Below, piece by piece: positions 26,337-35,978 of a DNA stretch of 64,000 bases. The notes beneath the pieces are model-generated. The model did not search any database, was not told the origin of the DNA, and saw only the letters and a program-made list of their open reading frames with translations. Position 1 is the first letter of the stretch. Every line of letters starts with the position of its first letter. This stretch comes from Paraburkholderia ferrariae NBRC 106233 (GTDB lineage Bacteria; Pseudomonadota; Gammaproteobacteria; Burkholderiales; Burkholderiaceae). Position numbers and translations under genes: made by a program. The DNA lies in contig NZ_BAYB01000009.1 in NCBI RefSeq assembly GCF_000685035.1, positions 328,695-392,694 of the forward strand, written 5' to 3'.

Positions 26337-27890
26337 TCAGGTGCGGAACACCGCAACCGCCGAACTCAGGCGGCGCGCCTGATCTTCGAGCGAAGCCGCC
26401 GCCGCAGCGGCTTCTTCCACCAGCGCCGCATTCTGCTGCGTGACCTGATCCATTTGCGACACGGCGAGATTGACCTGATCGATGCCCGTGCTCTGCTCGG
26501 AAGCGGCCGAGGCGATCTCACCCATGATCGCGCTCACGCGCGCAATGGCGCCCACGATCTCCTGCATGTTCGATCCCGAACGCTCCACGAGGCCCGCGCC
26601 CGATTCCACGCGCGCCGTGGAGGTGGCGATGAGGTCCTTGATCTCCTTGGCGGCCGAAGCGCTGCGCTGCGCAAGCGAGCGCACTTCGCCCGCAACCACG
26701 GCAAAACCGCGCCCCTCTTCGCCGGCACGCGCGGCTTCGACGGCGGCGTTCAACGCGAGAATGTTGGTCTGAAACGCAATGCCCTCGATCACGCCGACGA
26801 TATCGCCAATACGCCGCGAGTCGCCGACGATATTCTGCATCGTGCCCACCACCTCGCGCGCCAGGTCGCCGCCCTGGGCGGCGAGCCCCGAAGCACCTTC
26901 CGCCAGCGAACTGGCCTCCTGCGCGTTGCTCGCCGTCTGCTTCACCGTCGACGTGAGCTGTTCGATGCTGGCCGCCGTTTCTTCGAGCGACGCGGCCTGC
27001 TCTTCGGTGCGTTGCGACAGATCGGTGTTGCCCGTGGCAATCTCGCTCACGCCGGTATCGATGGAGGAGATGCCGTCGCGCACCGTGCTCACCATCGTGA
27101 TGAGCGCCTCCTGCATGCGCTGCAGCGCCGCCGAGAGTCTGCCCATTTCGTTCTGGCTCGTGACCGCGACTTTCGCGGTCAGGTCGCCGCCGGCAATGCG
27201 CTGGAACTGCGCGATTGCGGCATCGACGGGATGGACGATCGCGCGCATGAGCGCCACGCGCGCGAGCGTGGCGAGCAGCAGCGCGAGAACCATGCCGGCC
27301 GCCACGGCAATGCTGATCGCCACGAAGCGGTCGCGCGCGGCCTGATAGCGCTGGGCGCCGTGGTCGATCTGGCGCTTCTCGAGCGTGAGCATCGCCTTTT
27401 CGTAGCCGTTGTAGAGCGCGGGCAGCTTGTGCGCCTGGAGTTCCTGAAAACCGTTGCGGTCGCCGCCTTTGAGCGCCGCGAGTGCGGGAGTCACGCCGTT
27501 GTTCAGGAAGGCATCGCGCTTGTCCAGCATGTCCTGGATGAGGCGCCGGCCTTCGTCGTTGGGCGTGACGATCGAGCGGTAGTGATCGAGGCGGTCGTTC
27601 GAGTTCTTCAGATACTGGTCGAAGCGGCCGAGCACGGCGGTCGCGCCCGCCGTGTCGCCGAGGTCGGAGAGCGACGCATAGGTGGCAAGCGCCAGGCGCA
27701 GACGCAGCAATTGCCCCGCGCTGCCTTCCAGGTCGGCCACGGCCGGCGTATCGACGGTGTACATCTCCTGCAGCGATGCGTTGCTCTCGCGCATCGAGAA
27801 AAGCCCCAGCGCCGCGCCGATCACCAGCACAACACCGAAAAACGCGACCATGAGCGTGAGGCTCGCGCGTATCGACAGCTTGTTCAGCAT
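26337..27890 (-). CDS. Methyl-accepting chemotaxis protein
   Basis: 517 residues. TM1 is [17 protein letters not shown], followed by a four-helix-bundle periplasmic sensor (residues about 35-190), TM2 ([19 protein letters not shown]), a HAMP domain, and the signalling hairpin with the near-invariant tip [36 protein letters not shown]. The methylation helices ([19 protein letters not shown]) are present. No C-terminal NWETF-type CheR tether. The start at 27890 is set by GGGAGACGGAA. A candidate sigma-28 promoter lies 119-145 bases upstream. The ligand is unknown. Confidence 0.95.
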   Translation of the reverse strand: MLNKLSIRASLTLMVAFFGVVLVIGAALGLFSMRESNASLQEMYTVDTPAVADLEGSAGQLLRLRLALATYASLSDLGDTAGATAVLGRFDQYLKNSNDRLDHYRSIVTPNDEGRRLIQDMLDKRDAFLNNGVTPALAALKGGDRNGFQELQAHKLPALYNGYEKAMLTLEKRQIDHGAQRYQAARDRFVAISIAVAAGMVLALLLATLARVALMRAIVHPVDAAIAQFQRIAGGDLTAKVAVTSQNEMGRLSAALQRMQEALITMVSTVRDGISSIDTGVSEIATGNTDLSQRTEEQAASLEETAASIEQLTSTVKQTASNAQEASSLAEGASGLAAQGGDLAREVVGTMQNIVGDSRRIGDIVGVIEGIAFQTNILALNAAVEAARAGEEGRGFAVVAGEVRSLAQRSASAAKEIKDLIATSTARVESGAGLVERSGSNMQEIVGAIARVSAIMGEIASAASEQSTGIDQVNLAVSQMDQVTQQNAALVEEAAAAAASLEDQARRLSSAVAVFRT

Positions 27891-28008
27891 TTCCGTCTCC
27901 CGCAGTCGAGCCCGCGGCCGCCGCGTTTTCATCTGTTGTCCGGGCGGCCATGACCGTGTTGAAGCGGCACGCGCGGGAACGCCGATGGAATTCGGCATTC
28001 ATTTAATG

Positions 28009-28035
28009 TCTACGGCAGGCGGCGGCGGAACTTTA
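28009..28035 (-). promoter_or_regulatory. Candidate sigma-28 (FliA) promoter for the chemoreceptor
   Basis: Reading the minus strand, TAAAGTTC is followed after 11 bases by GCCGTAGA. The FliA consensus is TAAAGTTT-N11-GCCGATAA, so 7 of 8 and 6 of 8 bases agree with exact spacing. It points at the methyl-accepting chemotaxis gene, the gene type FliA normally controls. Confidence 0.6.
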
Positions 28036-28121
28036 TAGCGGGGCGCATAACGTTTGCGCCGCGTGCCGCTTTGCCCTGCTTTTCGTCCCGTCTTCACTCC
28101 CCCTTCGCATCGTCCCGCGCC

Positions 28122-29042
28122 CTACTCGCGCCGGCCGCAGGCAACGAGGACGCGCTCGCGCAGCCAGCGGTTGCCCGGCTCGTTGCCGGTGCGCTCGTGC
28201 CAGTAGAGATTGAGCGCCACGGGCGGCAGGTCGAGCGGCATCGGCAGCACGCGGTTGCCGAGCGTGGCGTTGAGGAGGCGGGCGTAGCCGTCCACCATCG
28301 TGAGGAGGAACGGCGTCTGTACGGCCACGAGGCTCGCGGCCAGGTAGTGCTGGCAACGGTGCACGACGTTGCGCGACAGGCCCACGCTGTCGAGCGCGAG
28401 ATCCTCCACCGAAATGCCGCGCCGCCGCGACGTCACGGCGATGTGTTCCGCATCGAGGTAGCGCTGCGCCGTGAGCGCCCCCTGGAACTGCGGCCCGGCC
28501 ACCACGCACAGCGGCTCGCGCATGAGCTGGCACTGGCGCAGTTCGGCGTCGGCGGGGCGGGCGATCTCGATGGCGAGATCGATCTGGCCCGCCGCCATTT
28601 CCAGCTTCAGTTCGGCCCAGCGCACCCCGCCGCTGCGCACCCGCACGCGGGGCGCGCGCTCGCGAACCCCGGCGATGATCGCCGGCAGCAGCACGGGCTC
28701 CAGTTGCTCAGGCATGCTCAGGGTGAACGTGCGCGCGTCGTGGACCGGATCGAACTCCTTCAGGCGCCCCACGCTGTCCTGCAGGATGCCCAGCGCCTGG
28801 GCGATGGCAGGCGCGAGCCGCCGCGCCTCGGGCGTGGGCGCGACGCCGCGGCCCTCGCGCACGAAGAGCGGATCGTCCAGTTGCTCGCGCAACCGTGCCA
28901 GCGCATGGCTGATGGCCGACTGGCTCAGATGCAGGATGGCCGCCGCGCGCGTGAGATTGCGCTCGCGATACACGACTTCGAAGACCCGGAACAGGTTCAG
29001 GTCGATGCGGCCCGTGGCCGGCCATTCATGCTGATCGTTCAT
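28122..29042 (-). CDS. LysR-family regulator (beside acyl-CoA ligase/carboxylase)
   Basis: 306 residues. The winged helix, LFRVFEVVYRERNLTRAAAILHLSQSAISHALARLREQLDDPLF, matches the NodD/LinR-like LysR group that works on aromatic or lipid-like inducers. It diverges from the acyl-CoA ligase gene, 191 bases away, with a T-N11-A dyad between them. Probably the activator of that operon. Confidence 0.92.
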   Translation of the reverse strand: MNDQHEWPATGRIDLNLFRVFEVVYRERNLTRAAAILHLSQSAISHALARLREQLDDPLFVREGRGVAPTPEARRLAPAIAQALGILQDSVGRLKEFDPVHDARTFTLSMPEQLEPVLLPAIIAGVRERAPRVRVRSGGVRWAELKLEMAAGQIDLAIEIARPADAELRQCQLMREPLCVVAGPQFQGALTAQRYLDAEHIAVTSRRRGISVEDLALDSVGLSRNVVHRCQHYLAASLVAVQTPFLLTMVDGYARLLNATLGNRVLPMPLDLPPVALNLYWHERTGNEPGNRWLRERVLVACGRRE

Positions 29043-29130
29043 GGTGCGTGTCTGGTGTCTCGGGCCGTGCCCGCGAAGCGCTTGCCTTCATCGAACAAGG
29101 CGTGGGCGCCGGAGCCGGTTGTCCGTCAAT

Positions 29131-29147
29131 CATGAACATTATTCATG
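29131..29147. promoter_or_regulatory. LysR-type box between LysR and acyl-CoA ligase
   Basis: CATGAA at 29131 and TTCATG at 29142 form a perfect 6-bp dyad 5 bases apart, containing TGAACATTATTCA, a classic T-N11-A LysR motif. It is AT-rich in a GC-rich gap between the divergent genes. Confidence 0.5.
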
Positions 29148-29233
29148 TTGCGGGATGAAAAACCATCAGTTCCCGCCCTCGGTCCGCCCCTCTAACATGG
29201 GCAGACCGTCACCCGCAGGTCTGCGAGGCCCCG

Positions 29234-30925
29234 ATGAACGAACGCGCGTATCTGGATCATCTCCACCGGCTCTGGAATGACGCATGGCCCGCGGGCACGC
29301 CGCGCGAGCCGCACTACCCGCTCGGCCAGCGGCCGATCGCCGAATATCTGCGCGAATGGGCCCGCCGCGCGCCCGAACGCCCCGCCCTGCACTTCTACGG
29401 CCGCACACTGAGCTACGGCGAACTGGACCGGCTAAGCGACCGGTGCGCCGCGCTGCTCGCCTCGCTCGGCGTAAAGCCCGGCGACCGGGTGGCGGTGTTC
29501 ATGCCGAACTGCCCGCAGATGCACGTCGTGTTCTACGGCATCCTCAAGTGCGGCGCCGTGCACGCGCCCGTGAGCCCGCTTTCGAAAGCACTCGAACTCG
29601 GCTATCAGCTCAAGGACAGCGGCGCGCAGGTGCTGATCGGCTTCGATCAACTGCTGCCCGTGGTGCGCCAGGTGCGAAACGAATGCGGGCTGCGCGCGGT
29701 GCTCGCGACGAACCTGGGCGAGATGCGCGGCGCCGCGTCCGCCATCCCGGTGCCGGACCTGGTGGAAGCGCCGAAGCTAACCGGCGACGATTTCATCGAC
29801 CTGCTCCCCGCGCTCGAAGCCATCGAAACGCCGCCCCCCGCGCATGTCGCGCAACTCGACGACATTGCCGCGCTCAACTACACAGGCGGCACGACCGGCC
29901 TGCCCAAGGGCTGCATCCACACCCACGGCGACATGCTCTACACCTGCGCGAGCTTCCTGCCCGTGGCGCTCGCCGCCGACGAGAACGCCGTGTTCCTGAA
30001 CTTCCTGCCCGAGTTCTGGATTGCGGGCGAAAACGCGGGCCTGCTGTTCCCCGTGTTCGCCGGCGCCGCGCTCGTACTGCTGGCGCGCTGGGACCCGCTT
30101 GCGTGGATGAGCGCCGTGCAGCATTACCGCGTGAGCCATTGCGGCATGCTCGTCGATAGCGTGGCCGAGGTGCTCGACCATCCGCGCGCGGCCGGTTTCG
30201 ATTTCGCATCGCTGCAGCGCGTGGGCGCGATCTCGTTCATCAAGAAGCTCACGCCCGATTACCGGCGCCGCTGGCGCGAACTCACGGGCTGCACGCTCTA
30301 CGAGTTCAGCTACGGCATGACCGAGACACACACCTGCGACACCTTCACGCTCGGCCTGCAACACGACGACCTCGACCTGCGCGCGCAACCCACCTTCGTC
30401 GGCCTGCCGGTGCCCGGCACCGAGTTCAAGGTGTGCGACTTCGCGAGCGGCGCGCTGCTGCCGCCCGGCACGGAAGGCGAGCTCTGCGTGCGCTCGCCGT
30501 CGCTCCTCAAGGGCTACTGGGGCCGCCCGCAGGCCAGCGCCGAAGCGCTGCGCGAAGGCTGGCTGCACACCAGCGATCTTGCCGTCATCACGGAGGAAGG
30601 ATTTATCCGCTATCTGGGACGGCGCAAGGAAATGCTCAAGGTGAACGGCATGAGCGTCTTCCCGAGCGAGCTCGAAGCGCTGCTCGGCCAGCACCCGGCC
30701 ATTGCGGGCAGCGCCGTGATCGGCCAGCCCGACGCGGCGCGCGGCCAGCGCCCCGTGGCCTTCGTCGTGCTCAAGCCCGGCAGCACGGCAACGGCCGAAG
30801 CACTCGCGGCGTGGTGCCGCGAGTCCATGGCGCTCTACAAGGTGCCGGAGATCCGCGTGCTGGACGCGCTGCCGATGACGGCCACCGGCAAGGTCCGGAA
30901 ACAGGAACTGGAAAATCTGCTGTGA
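29234..30925 (+). CDS. AMP-forming acyl-CoA ligase
   Basis: 563 residues of the adenylate-forming superfamily, activating a carboxylic acid to its CoA thioester. The P-loop TGGTTGLPKG begins near residue 218. Other core motifs are YGMTET, GELCVRSPSLLKGYWG, and the C-terminal hinge and Lys region GRRKEMLKVNGMSVFPSELE with TATGKVRKQELE. Medium/long-chain or aromatic acids are typical substrates of this group. Its stop overlaps the GTG start of a biotin-dependent carboxylase (GTGA), so the two are translationally coupled: the ligase makes the CoA ester and the next enzyme probably carboxylates it. Confidence 0.92.
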   Translation: MNERAYLDHLHRLWNDAWPAGTPREPHYPLGQRPIAEYLREWARRAPERPALHFYGRTLSYGELDRLSDRCAALLASLGVKPGDRVAVFMPNCPQMHVVFYGILKCGAVHAPVSPLSKALELGYQLKDSGAQVLIGFDQLLPVVRQVRNECGLRAVLATNLGEMRGAASAIPVPDLVEAPKLTGDDFIDLLPALEAIETPPPAHVAQLDDIAALNYTGGTTGLPKGCIHTHGDMLYTCASFLPVALAADENAVFLNFLPEFWIAGENAGLLFPVFAGAALVLLARWDPLAWMSAVQHYRVSHCGMLVDSVAEVLDHPRAAGFDFASLQRVGAISFIKKLTPDYRRRWRELTGCTLYEFSYGMTETHTCDTFTLGLQHDDLDLRAQPTFVGLPVPGTEFKVCDFASGALLPPGTEGELCVRSPSLLKGYWGRPQASAEALREGWLHTSDLAVITEEGFIRYLGRRKEMLKVNGMSVFPSELEALLGQHPAIAGSAVIGQPDAARGQRPVAFVVLKPGSTATAEALAAWCRESMALYKVPEIRVLDALPMTATGKVRKQELENLL

Positions 30926-33900
30926 CGAAACCCATCAACACCCTGCTGATCGCCAACCGCGGCGAAATCGCCATTCGCATTGCCCGCGCGGCCGCCGATG
31001 CCGGCCTGCGCAGCGTGGCCGTATTCGCCGATGACGACGCGCAATCGCTGCACGTGCGCAAGGCCGATGCGGCCGTCCCGCTCGGCGCACGCGGCGCGGC
31101 GGCTTACCTCGACATCGAGCGGCTGATCGAAACCGCGCTCGCCAACGGCTGCGACGCCGTGCATCCCGGCTACGGCTTTCTCAGCGAAAGCGCGGCGCTG
31201 GCGCGGCGCTGCGAAGAAGCCGGGCTCAGCTTCGTCGGCCCCGGCGCCGACGTGCTGGAAACCTTCGGCGACAAGACGCGCGCCCGCGAGCTTGGCGCGC
31301 GCTGCGGCGTGCCGCTCGCGGCGGGCAGCAACTGCGCCGTCACGCGCGAAGAAGCGCATGCGTTCTTCGCGGAACACGGCGCGATCATGGTGAAAGCACT
31401 CGCGGGCGGCGGCGGACGCGGCATGCGCGCGGTGCGCCGCGCCGAGGAACTCGACGACGCCTGGGCGCGCTGCGAGTCCGAAGCCCGCGGCGCATTCGGC
31501 GACGGCGCGCTCTACGTCGAACGTCTGATCGACGACGCGCGGCACGTGGAAATCCAGGTGGTGGGCGACGGCGTACAGGTGAGCCATCTCTGGGAGCGCG
31601 ACTGCAGCTTGCAGCGCCGCCACCAGAAGGTCATCGAAATCGCACCCGCGCCGGGCCTCGACCCCACGTTGCGCGAACGCATGATCGACGCCGCGCTCAC
31701 GCTGGCACGCGCCGTGAGTTATCGCGGCATCGGTACGTTTGAATTTCTCGTCGATCGCGCGCGCGGAGATTTCGTCTTCATGGAGGCGAATCCGCGCGTG
31801 CAGGTCGAGCACTGCATTACCGAAGCGATCACGGGTGTCGATCTCGTCGCCACGCAACTGCGCCTCGCTCAAGGTGCGACGCTCGCCGCGCTGAAACTGC
31901 AGGAACCGCCCGCCGTACGCGGCTACGCCGTGCAGTTGCGCGTGAACCTGGAAACCATGCAGGCGGACGGCAGCGCCCGCCCCGCCGGCGGCGTGCTGCG
32001 CGCCTACGAGCCGCCGGGCGGCGCCGGCGTGCGCGTGGATGGCTATGGCTACGCGGGCTACGCCACGAGCCCGAGCTACGACTCGCTCGTCGCGAAGGTA
32101 ATCGCCCACGGAGACGACTTCGCACTCGCGCTGCGCCGTGCCTCGCGCGCGCTCAGCGAGTTTCGTCTGGAAGGCGTGGCCAGCAATATTCACTTCCTGC
32201 AAAACCTGCTTCAGCTCCCCGATCTCGCGAGCTACAGCGTCAACACGCGGTACATCGAAGAACACATCGGCACACTGCTCTCCGCGAGTCACGACGCGCA
32301 TCCCCAACGGTTCTTCCGCAACGCGGCGGCGGCACCCGACGAAGCAGGAGCAGGCCGCAACGAGGCCGCTGCGCCGTCCGGTTGCGTGCCGCTCAACGCG
32401 CCAAGCCAGGGCGTGCTCGTAAGCCTGGACGTGCAGGCCGGCGATACGGTTGCCGTCGGCCAGCAGGTGGCCGTGCTCGAAGCGATGAAGATGGAGTTCG
32501 TGGTTCAGGCGAGGCAAAGCGGGATCGTGCGCGCGGTGGCGGTCGAGCCCGGCGGCAGCGTGTTCGAAGGCGCGCCGCTGCTCTACGTGGAACCCGCCGA
32601 GGTGACGGGCTCGGCGGAGCACAACGAAACGGAACACGACCTCACGCATATTCGCGCCGACCTCGCCGAAGTCCTCGAACGCCACGCCATCACGCGCGAC
32701 GAACGCCGCCCGCTCGCCGTGGCGAAACGGCGCAAGACCGGCCAACGCACCGCGCGCGAGAACCTGAACGACCTGCTCGACGCGGACAGTTTCATCGAAT
32801 ACGGTGCGCTGGCGCTCGCGGCGCAGCGCCGCCGCCGGCCGCTGGAAGACCTGATCGGGCAGAGCCCTGCCGATGGCCTCGTAGCCGGCCTCGGCACCGT
32901 CAACGCGGAGCGCTTCGGCGCGCAGGCCGCCCGCTGCATGGCAATCGCCTACGACTACACGGTGTTCGCAGGCACGCAGGGCATGATGAGCCACAAGAAA
33001 ACCGACCGCATGCTGCAACTCGCGGAACAGTGGCGCGTGCCGCTCGTGCTGTTCGCCGAAGGCGGCGGCGGGCGCCCCGGCGACACGGACTACGTGGGCG
33101 TGGCGGGCCTCGACTGCCACACCTTCGCGGCCATGGCGCGGCTCTCGGGGCGCGTGCCGCTCGTGGGCGTGGTGTCGGGGCGCTGCTTCGCGGGCAATGC
33201 CGCGCTGCTCGGGTGCTGCGACGTCATCATCGCCACGCGCAACGCGAGCATCGGCATGGCGGGGCCGGCCATGATCGAAGGCGGCGGACTCGGCAAGTTC
33301 GCGCCCGAGGAGGTAGGGCCGTCGAGCGTGCAGTCGGCCAACGGCGTGATCGACGTGCTCGTGGAAGACGAGGCCGAAGCCGTGCGGGTGGCGAAGCAAT
33401 ACCTCGCCTACTTTCAGGGCCCGCTCGCCGACTGGACCTGCGCCGATCAGCGCCTGCTACGCGAGGCGATTCCCGAAAACCGCCTGCGCGTTTATGACAT
33501 ACGCCGCGTGATCGAAACGCTCGCCGATAGCGGGTCCGTGCTCGAATTGCGCCGACAGTTTGCTCCGGGCCTCATAACGGCGTTCGTGCGCATAGAAGGC
33601 AAACCGTTCGGATTGCTTGCCAATAATCCCATGCATCTGGGCGGCGCCATCGACGCGCAGGCCGGCGACAAAGCCGCGCGCTTCATGCAGCTATGCGATG
33701 CGTTCGACATTCCGCTGCTCTCGCTGTGCGACACACCGGGTTTCATGGTCGGGCCGGAATCGGAAAAGCAGGCCACCGTGCGGCATGTCTCGCGCATGTT
33801 CGTCGCGGCGGCGAGCCTCAGCGTGCCCTTCTTTACCGTCGTGCTGCGCAAGGGCTACGGGCTCGGCGCGCAGGCCATGGCGGCGGGCAGCTTCCACGCG

Positions 33901-34218
33901 CCGCTCTTCACGGCGGCCTGGCCGAGCGGCGAGTTCGGTGCGATGGGGCTGGAAGGCGCGGTGCGGCTCGGCTATGCGAAGGAGCTTGCGGCGGTGGAAG
34001 ACCCCATCGCGAGACAGCAATTGTTCGAGCGCATGGTGGCCGAAGCGTACCGCAACGGCAAAGCCATCAACATGGCGAGCTTCCTCGAAATCGATGCGGT
34101 AATCGATCCGGCCGAAACACGTCACTGGTTGATGCGGGGATTGAATGCCGTGCCCGCGGCGATGCCCGGTTTGTCCGCGGGCAACGGCAAAAAGCGGCCT
34201 TTCGTCGATACGTGGTGA
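30922..34218 (+). CDS. Single-chain biotin-dependent acyl-CoA carboxylase (BC-BCCP-CT fusion)
   Basis: 1098 residues joining three parts that most bacteria keep on separate chains. Biotin carboxylase covers about 5-450 (IANRGEIAIRIARA, ATP-grasp VKALAGGGGRGMR near 155, EANPRVQVEH near 290). The biotin carrier has EAMKMEF with biotinyl Lys523. The carboxyltransferase covers about 580-1080 (ARENLNDLLD, AEGGGGRPGD, GYGLGAQAM, GEFGAMGLEGAV). The order matches the single-chain long-chain acyl-CoA carboxylases. The start is GTG at 30922, overlapping the ligase stop; translation there begins at the family N-terminus. It would carboxylate an acyl-CoA at the alpha carbon; the acyl group is unknown. 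Annotation as a carbamoyl-phosphate synthase would be wrong. Confidence 0.92.
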   Translation: MTKPINTLLIANRGEIAIRIARAAADAGLRSVAVFADDDAQSLHVRKADAAVPLGARGAAAYLDIERLIETALANGCDAVHPGYGFLSESAALARRCEEAGLSFVGPGADVLETFGDKTRARELGARCGVPLAAGSNCAVTREEAHAFFAEHGAIMVKALAGGGGRGMRAVRRAEELDDAWARCESEARGAFGDGALYVERLIDDARHVEIQVVGDGVQVSHLWERDCSLQRRHQKVIEIAPAPGLDPTLRERMIDAALTLARAVSYRGIGTFEFLVDRARGDFVFMEANPRVQVEHCITEAITGVDLVATQLRLAQGATLAALKLQEPPAVRGYAVQLRVNLETMQADGSARPAGGVLRAYEPPGGAGVRVDGYGYAGYATSPSYDSLVAKVIAHGDDFALALRRASRALSEFRLEGVASNIHFLQNLLQLPDLASYSVNTRYIEEHIGTLLSASHDAHPQRFFRNAAAAPDEAGAGRNEAAAPSGCVPLNAPSQGVLVSLDVQAGDTVAVGQQVAVLEAMKMEFVVQARQSGIVRAVAVEPGGSVFEGAPLLYVEPAEVTGSAEHNETEHDLTHIRADLAEVLERHAITRDERRPLAVAKRRKTGQRTARENLNDLLDADSFIEYGALALAAQRRRRPLEDLIGQSPADGLVAGLGTVNAERFGAQAARCMAIAYDYTVFAGTQGMMSHKKTDRMLQLAEQWRVPLVLFAEGGGGRPGDTDYVGVAGLDCHTFAAMARLSGRVPLVGVVSGRCFAGNAALLGCCDVIIATRNASIGMAGPAMIEGGGLGKFAPEEVGPSSVQSANGVIDVLVEDEAEAVRVAKQYLAYFQGPLADWTCADQRLLREAIPENRLRVYDIRRVIETLADSGSVLELRRQFAPGLITAFVRIEGKPFGLLANNPMHLGGAIDAQAGDKAARFMQLCDAFDIPLLSLCDTPGFMVGPESEKQATVRHVSRMFVAAASLSVPFFTVVLRKGYGLGAQAMAAGSFHAPLFTAAWPSGEFGAMGLEGAVRLGYAKELAAVEDPIARQQLFERMVAEAYRNGKAINMASFLEIDAVIDPAETRHWLMRGLNAVPAAMPGLSAGNGKKRPFVDTW

Positions 34219-34258
34219 ACGCGCGCGGGCGCCCGGCTTGCGGTGCCCGCTCCATCGC

Positions 34259-35029
34259 TCACACCGACTTCACTTCCCCGCCATCCATGCGCAGCGTCGT
34301 GCCCGTCATCCAGTGTGCCGCGGGCGATACCACGAACGCCATCAGCTCGGCGATTTCCTCGGGCGTACCGTAGCGCGCAATCCCCGCTTCCGCCGGGAAT
34401 TTTGCGGTGGCCTCTTCCACTGTCATGTCGTGCAGCGGCGCCCAATGTTCGAGGTAGCTGCGCCGCCGGCCCGTCATCACCGCCCCCGGCAGCACGCTGT
34501 TGACCTGCACGCCGTCCGCAATGCCGCGATCCGAAAACGCTTTGGCCAACGCCACAATCGCTGCGTTGATCGTGCCCACCGCCGCGTAAGGCGCCTTGGG
34601 AAACAGCGCCGAATTGCCGGACATCAGCACGACCGACCCCGAAACCGCCTTCAGCGAAGGCCACGCGGCCACCGTGAGACGACGCGCGCCGTGCAGCTTC
34701 AAGGCGAGCCCGCGGTCCCACTCTTCGTCGCTCATCTCGAACACATCGATCTGCGGCACCGCGCCCGCAATGTTGAGCAGCGCGTCGATCCGGCCGAACG
34801 CCGCGAGCGTGCGGTCCACCACTTGCCGGGCCGCGGCCGCGTCGCCCAGATCGAGGTCGATCACGAGCGCCTGCGCACCCGCGCGCTGCACCTCTTCGGC
34901 GGTCTCATCGAGGTTCGCGCGGTTGCGCGCAACGAGCGCGATCGCGCCAAAATCGCGCGCAAGCCGGACGGCTGTGGAGCGGCCGATCCCCTGGCTCGCA
35001 CCCGTGACGATTGCTACTTTCGTGGACAT
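34259..35029 (-). CDS. Short-chain dehydrogenase/reductase
   Basis: 256 residues, classical SDR fold. TGASQGIG (cofactor site) is near the N-terminus; NIAGA is present; the catalytic region has Ser in VVLMSGNSALF and a spaced Tyr, with the Lys position apparently replaced (YAAVGTINAA in place of the usual YxxxK), so activity needs caution. The start at 35029 has GGAGAAAACG. It follows two alpha/beta hydrolase genes on the same strand. The substrate is not known. Confidence 0.85.
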   Translation of the reverse strand: MSTKVAIVTGASQGIGRSTAVRLARDFGAIALVARNRANLDETAEEVQRAGAQALVIDLDLGDAAAARQVVDRTLAAFGRIDALLNIAGAVPQIDVFEMSDEEWDRGLALKLHGARRLTVAAWPSLKAVSGSVVLMSGNSALFPKAPYAAVGTINAAIVALAKAFSDRGIADGVQVNSVLPGAVMTGRRRSYLEHWAPLHDMTVEEATAKFPAEAGIARYGTPEEIAELMAFVVSPAAHWMTGTTLRMDGGEVKSV

Positions 35030-35084
35030 CGTTTTCTCCATGTCGTGAATGGAATGGGGCTCGCGCCTGGCGCGCGGCGCACAG

Positions 35085-35939
35085 TCAACGGGCAAGGAAT
35101 GCCGCAATGGCTTCGGCAATTTCCGCTGCGTGCGTTTCGAGCGCGAAATGGCCGGTATCGAAGAAGCGCACGACGGCCTGGGGCAGGTCGCGCTTGAATG
35201 CCTCCGCACCGGCGGGCAGGAAGAACGGATCGTGCTTGCCCCACACTGCCAGGAACGGCGGTTGATGCGTGCGGAAATACTGCTGGAATGCGGGATACCG
35301 TGCCACATTGTTACGATAGTCGCCAAAGAGGTCGAGCTGGATTTCATCGGCGCCTGGACGCGCGAGATAGTAGTCGTCGAGCGTATAGCCGTCCGGCGAG
35401 ACGCGCGTCGCGTCGGGTACGCCGTGCGTATACTGCCACTTCGTCGTTTCCGGCGTGAGCATCGCGCGCAGCGCCTGGCGGTTCGCTTCGGTCGGCGCTT
35501 CCCAGTACGCGCGGATAGGGTTCCAGCCGTCGCTCAACCCCTCTTCGTAGGCGTTGCCGTTTTGCGAAATGATCGCGGCAATACGTTCAGGATGACTAAC
35601 AGCCAAACGAAATCCCGTGGGCGCGCCGTAATCGAACACGTAAACCGCGTAGCGGTCGAATCCGATCACCTCGGTGAAGCGCTCGATCACCTTCGCGATG
35701 TTGTCGAACGTGTAAGCAAAACGATCGCGCGAGGGCATATCCGACTGTCCGAATCCGGGCAGGTCCGGCGCCACGATATGAAAGCGGTCGGCCAGCTTCG
35801 GAAGCAGATCGCGAAACATATGGCCGGAACTCGGGAAACCATGCAGCAGCAGCAACTTCGGCGCATCGGCACGACCGGCCTCGCGATAAAACACGTTGAA
35901 ACCATCGACATCGGCATTGCGGTAAGAAACGGCGGACAT
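35085..35939 (-). CDS. Alpha/beta hydrolase with Asp nucleophile (dehalogenase/epoxide-hydrolase-like)
   Basis: 284 residues. The nucleophile elbow reads VFDYGAPTG, putting Asp103 where esterases have Ser; Asp nucleophiles are used by haloalkane dehalogenases and epoxide hydrolases. HGFPSSGHMF gives the oxyanion region; the acid is in WGKHDPFF and the His in FDTGHFALETH. The reaction type is inferred from the nucleophile only. It is the middle gene of a run of three, with a good ribosome site (AAGGAGAGAGAGC). Confidence 0.88.
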   Translation of the reverse strand: MSAVSYRNADVDGFNVFYREAGRADAPKLLLLHGFPSSGHMFRDLLPKLADRFHIVAPDLPGFGQSDMPSRDRFAYTFDNIAKVIERFTEVIGFDRYAVYVFDYGAPTGFRLAVSHPERIAAIISQNGNAYEEGLSDGWNPIRAYWEAPTEANRQALRAMLTPETTKWQYTHGVPDATRVSPDGYTLDDYYLARPGADEIQLDLFGDYRNNVARYPAFQQYFRTHQPPFLAVWGKHDPFFLPAGAEAFKRDLPQAVVRFFDTGHFALETHAAEIAEAIAAFLAR

Positions 35940-35978
35940 GCTCTCTCTCCTTGAAGGGCGAATCAGTCAGGCATTCAT

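Noticed and set aside
30922..34218. Carbamoyl-phosphate synthase large subunit
   Set aside because: ATP-grasp similarity alone could suggest it, but the biotin motif EAMKMEF and a carboxyltransferase domain follow in the same chain.
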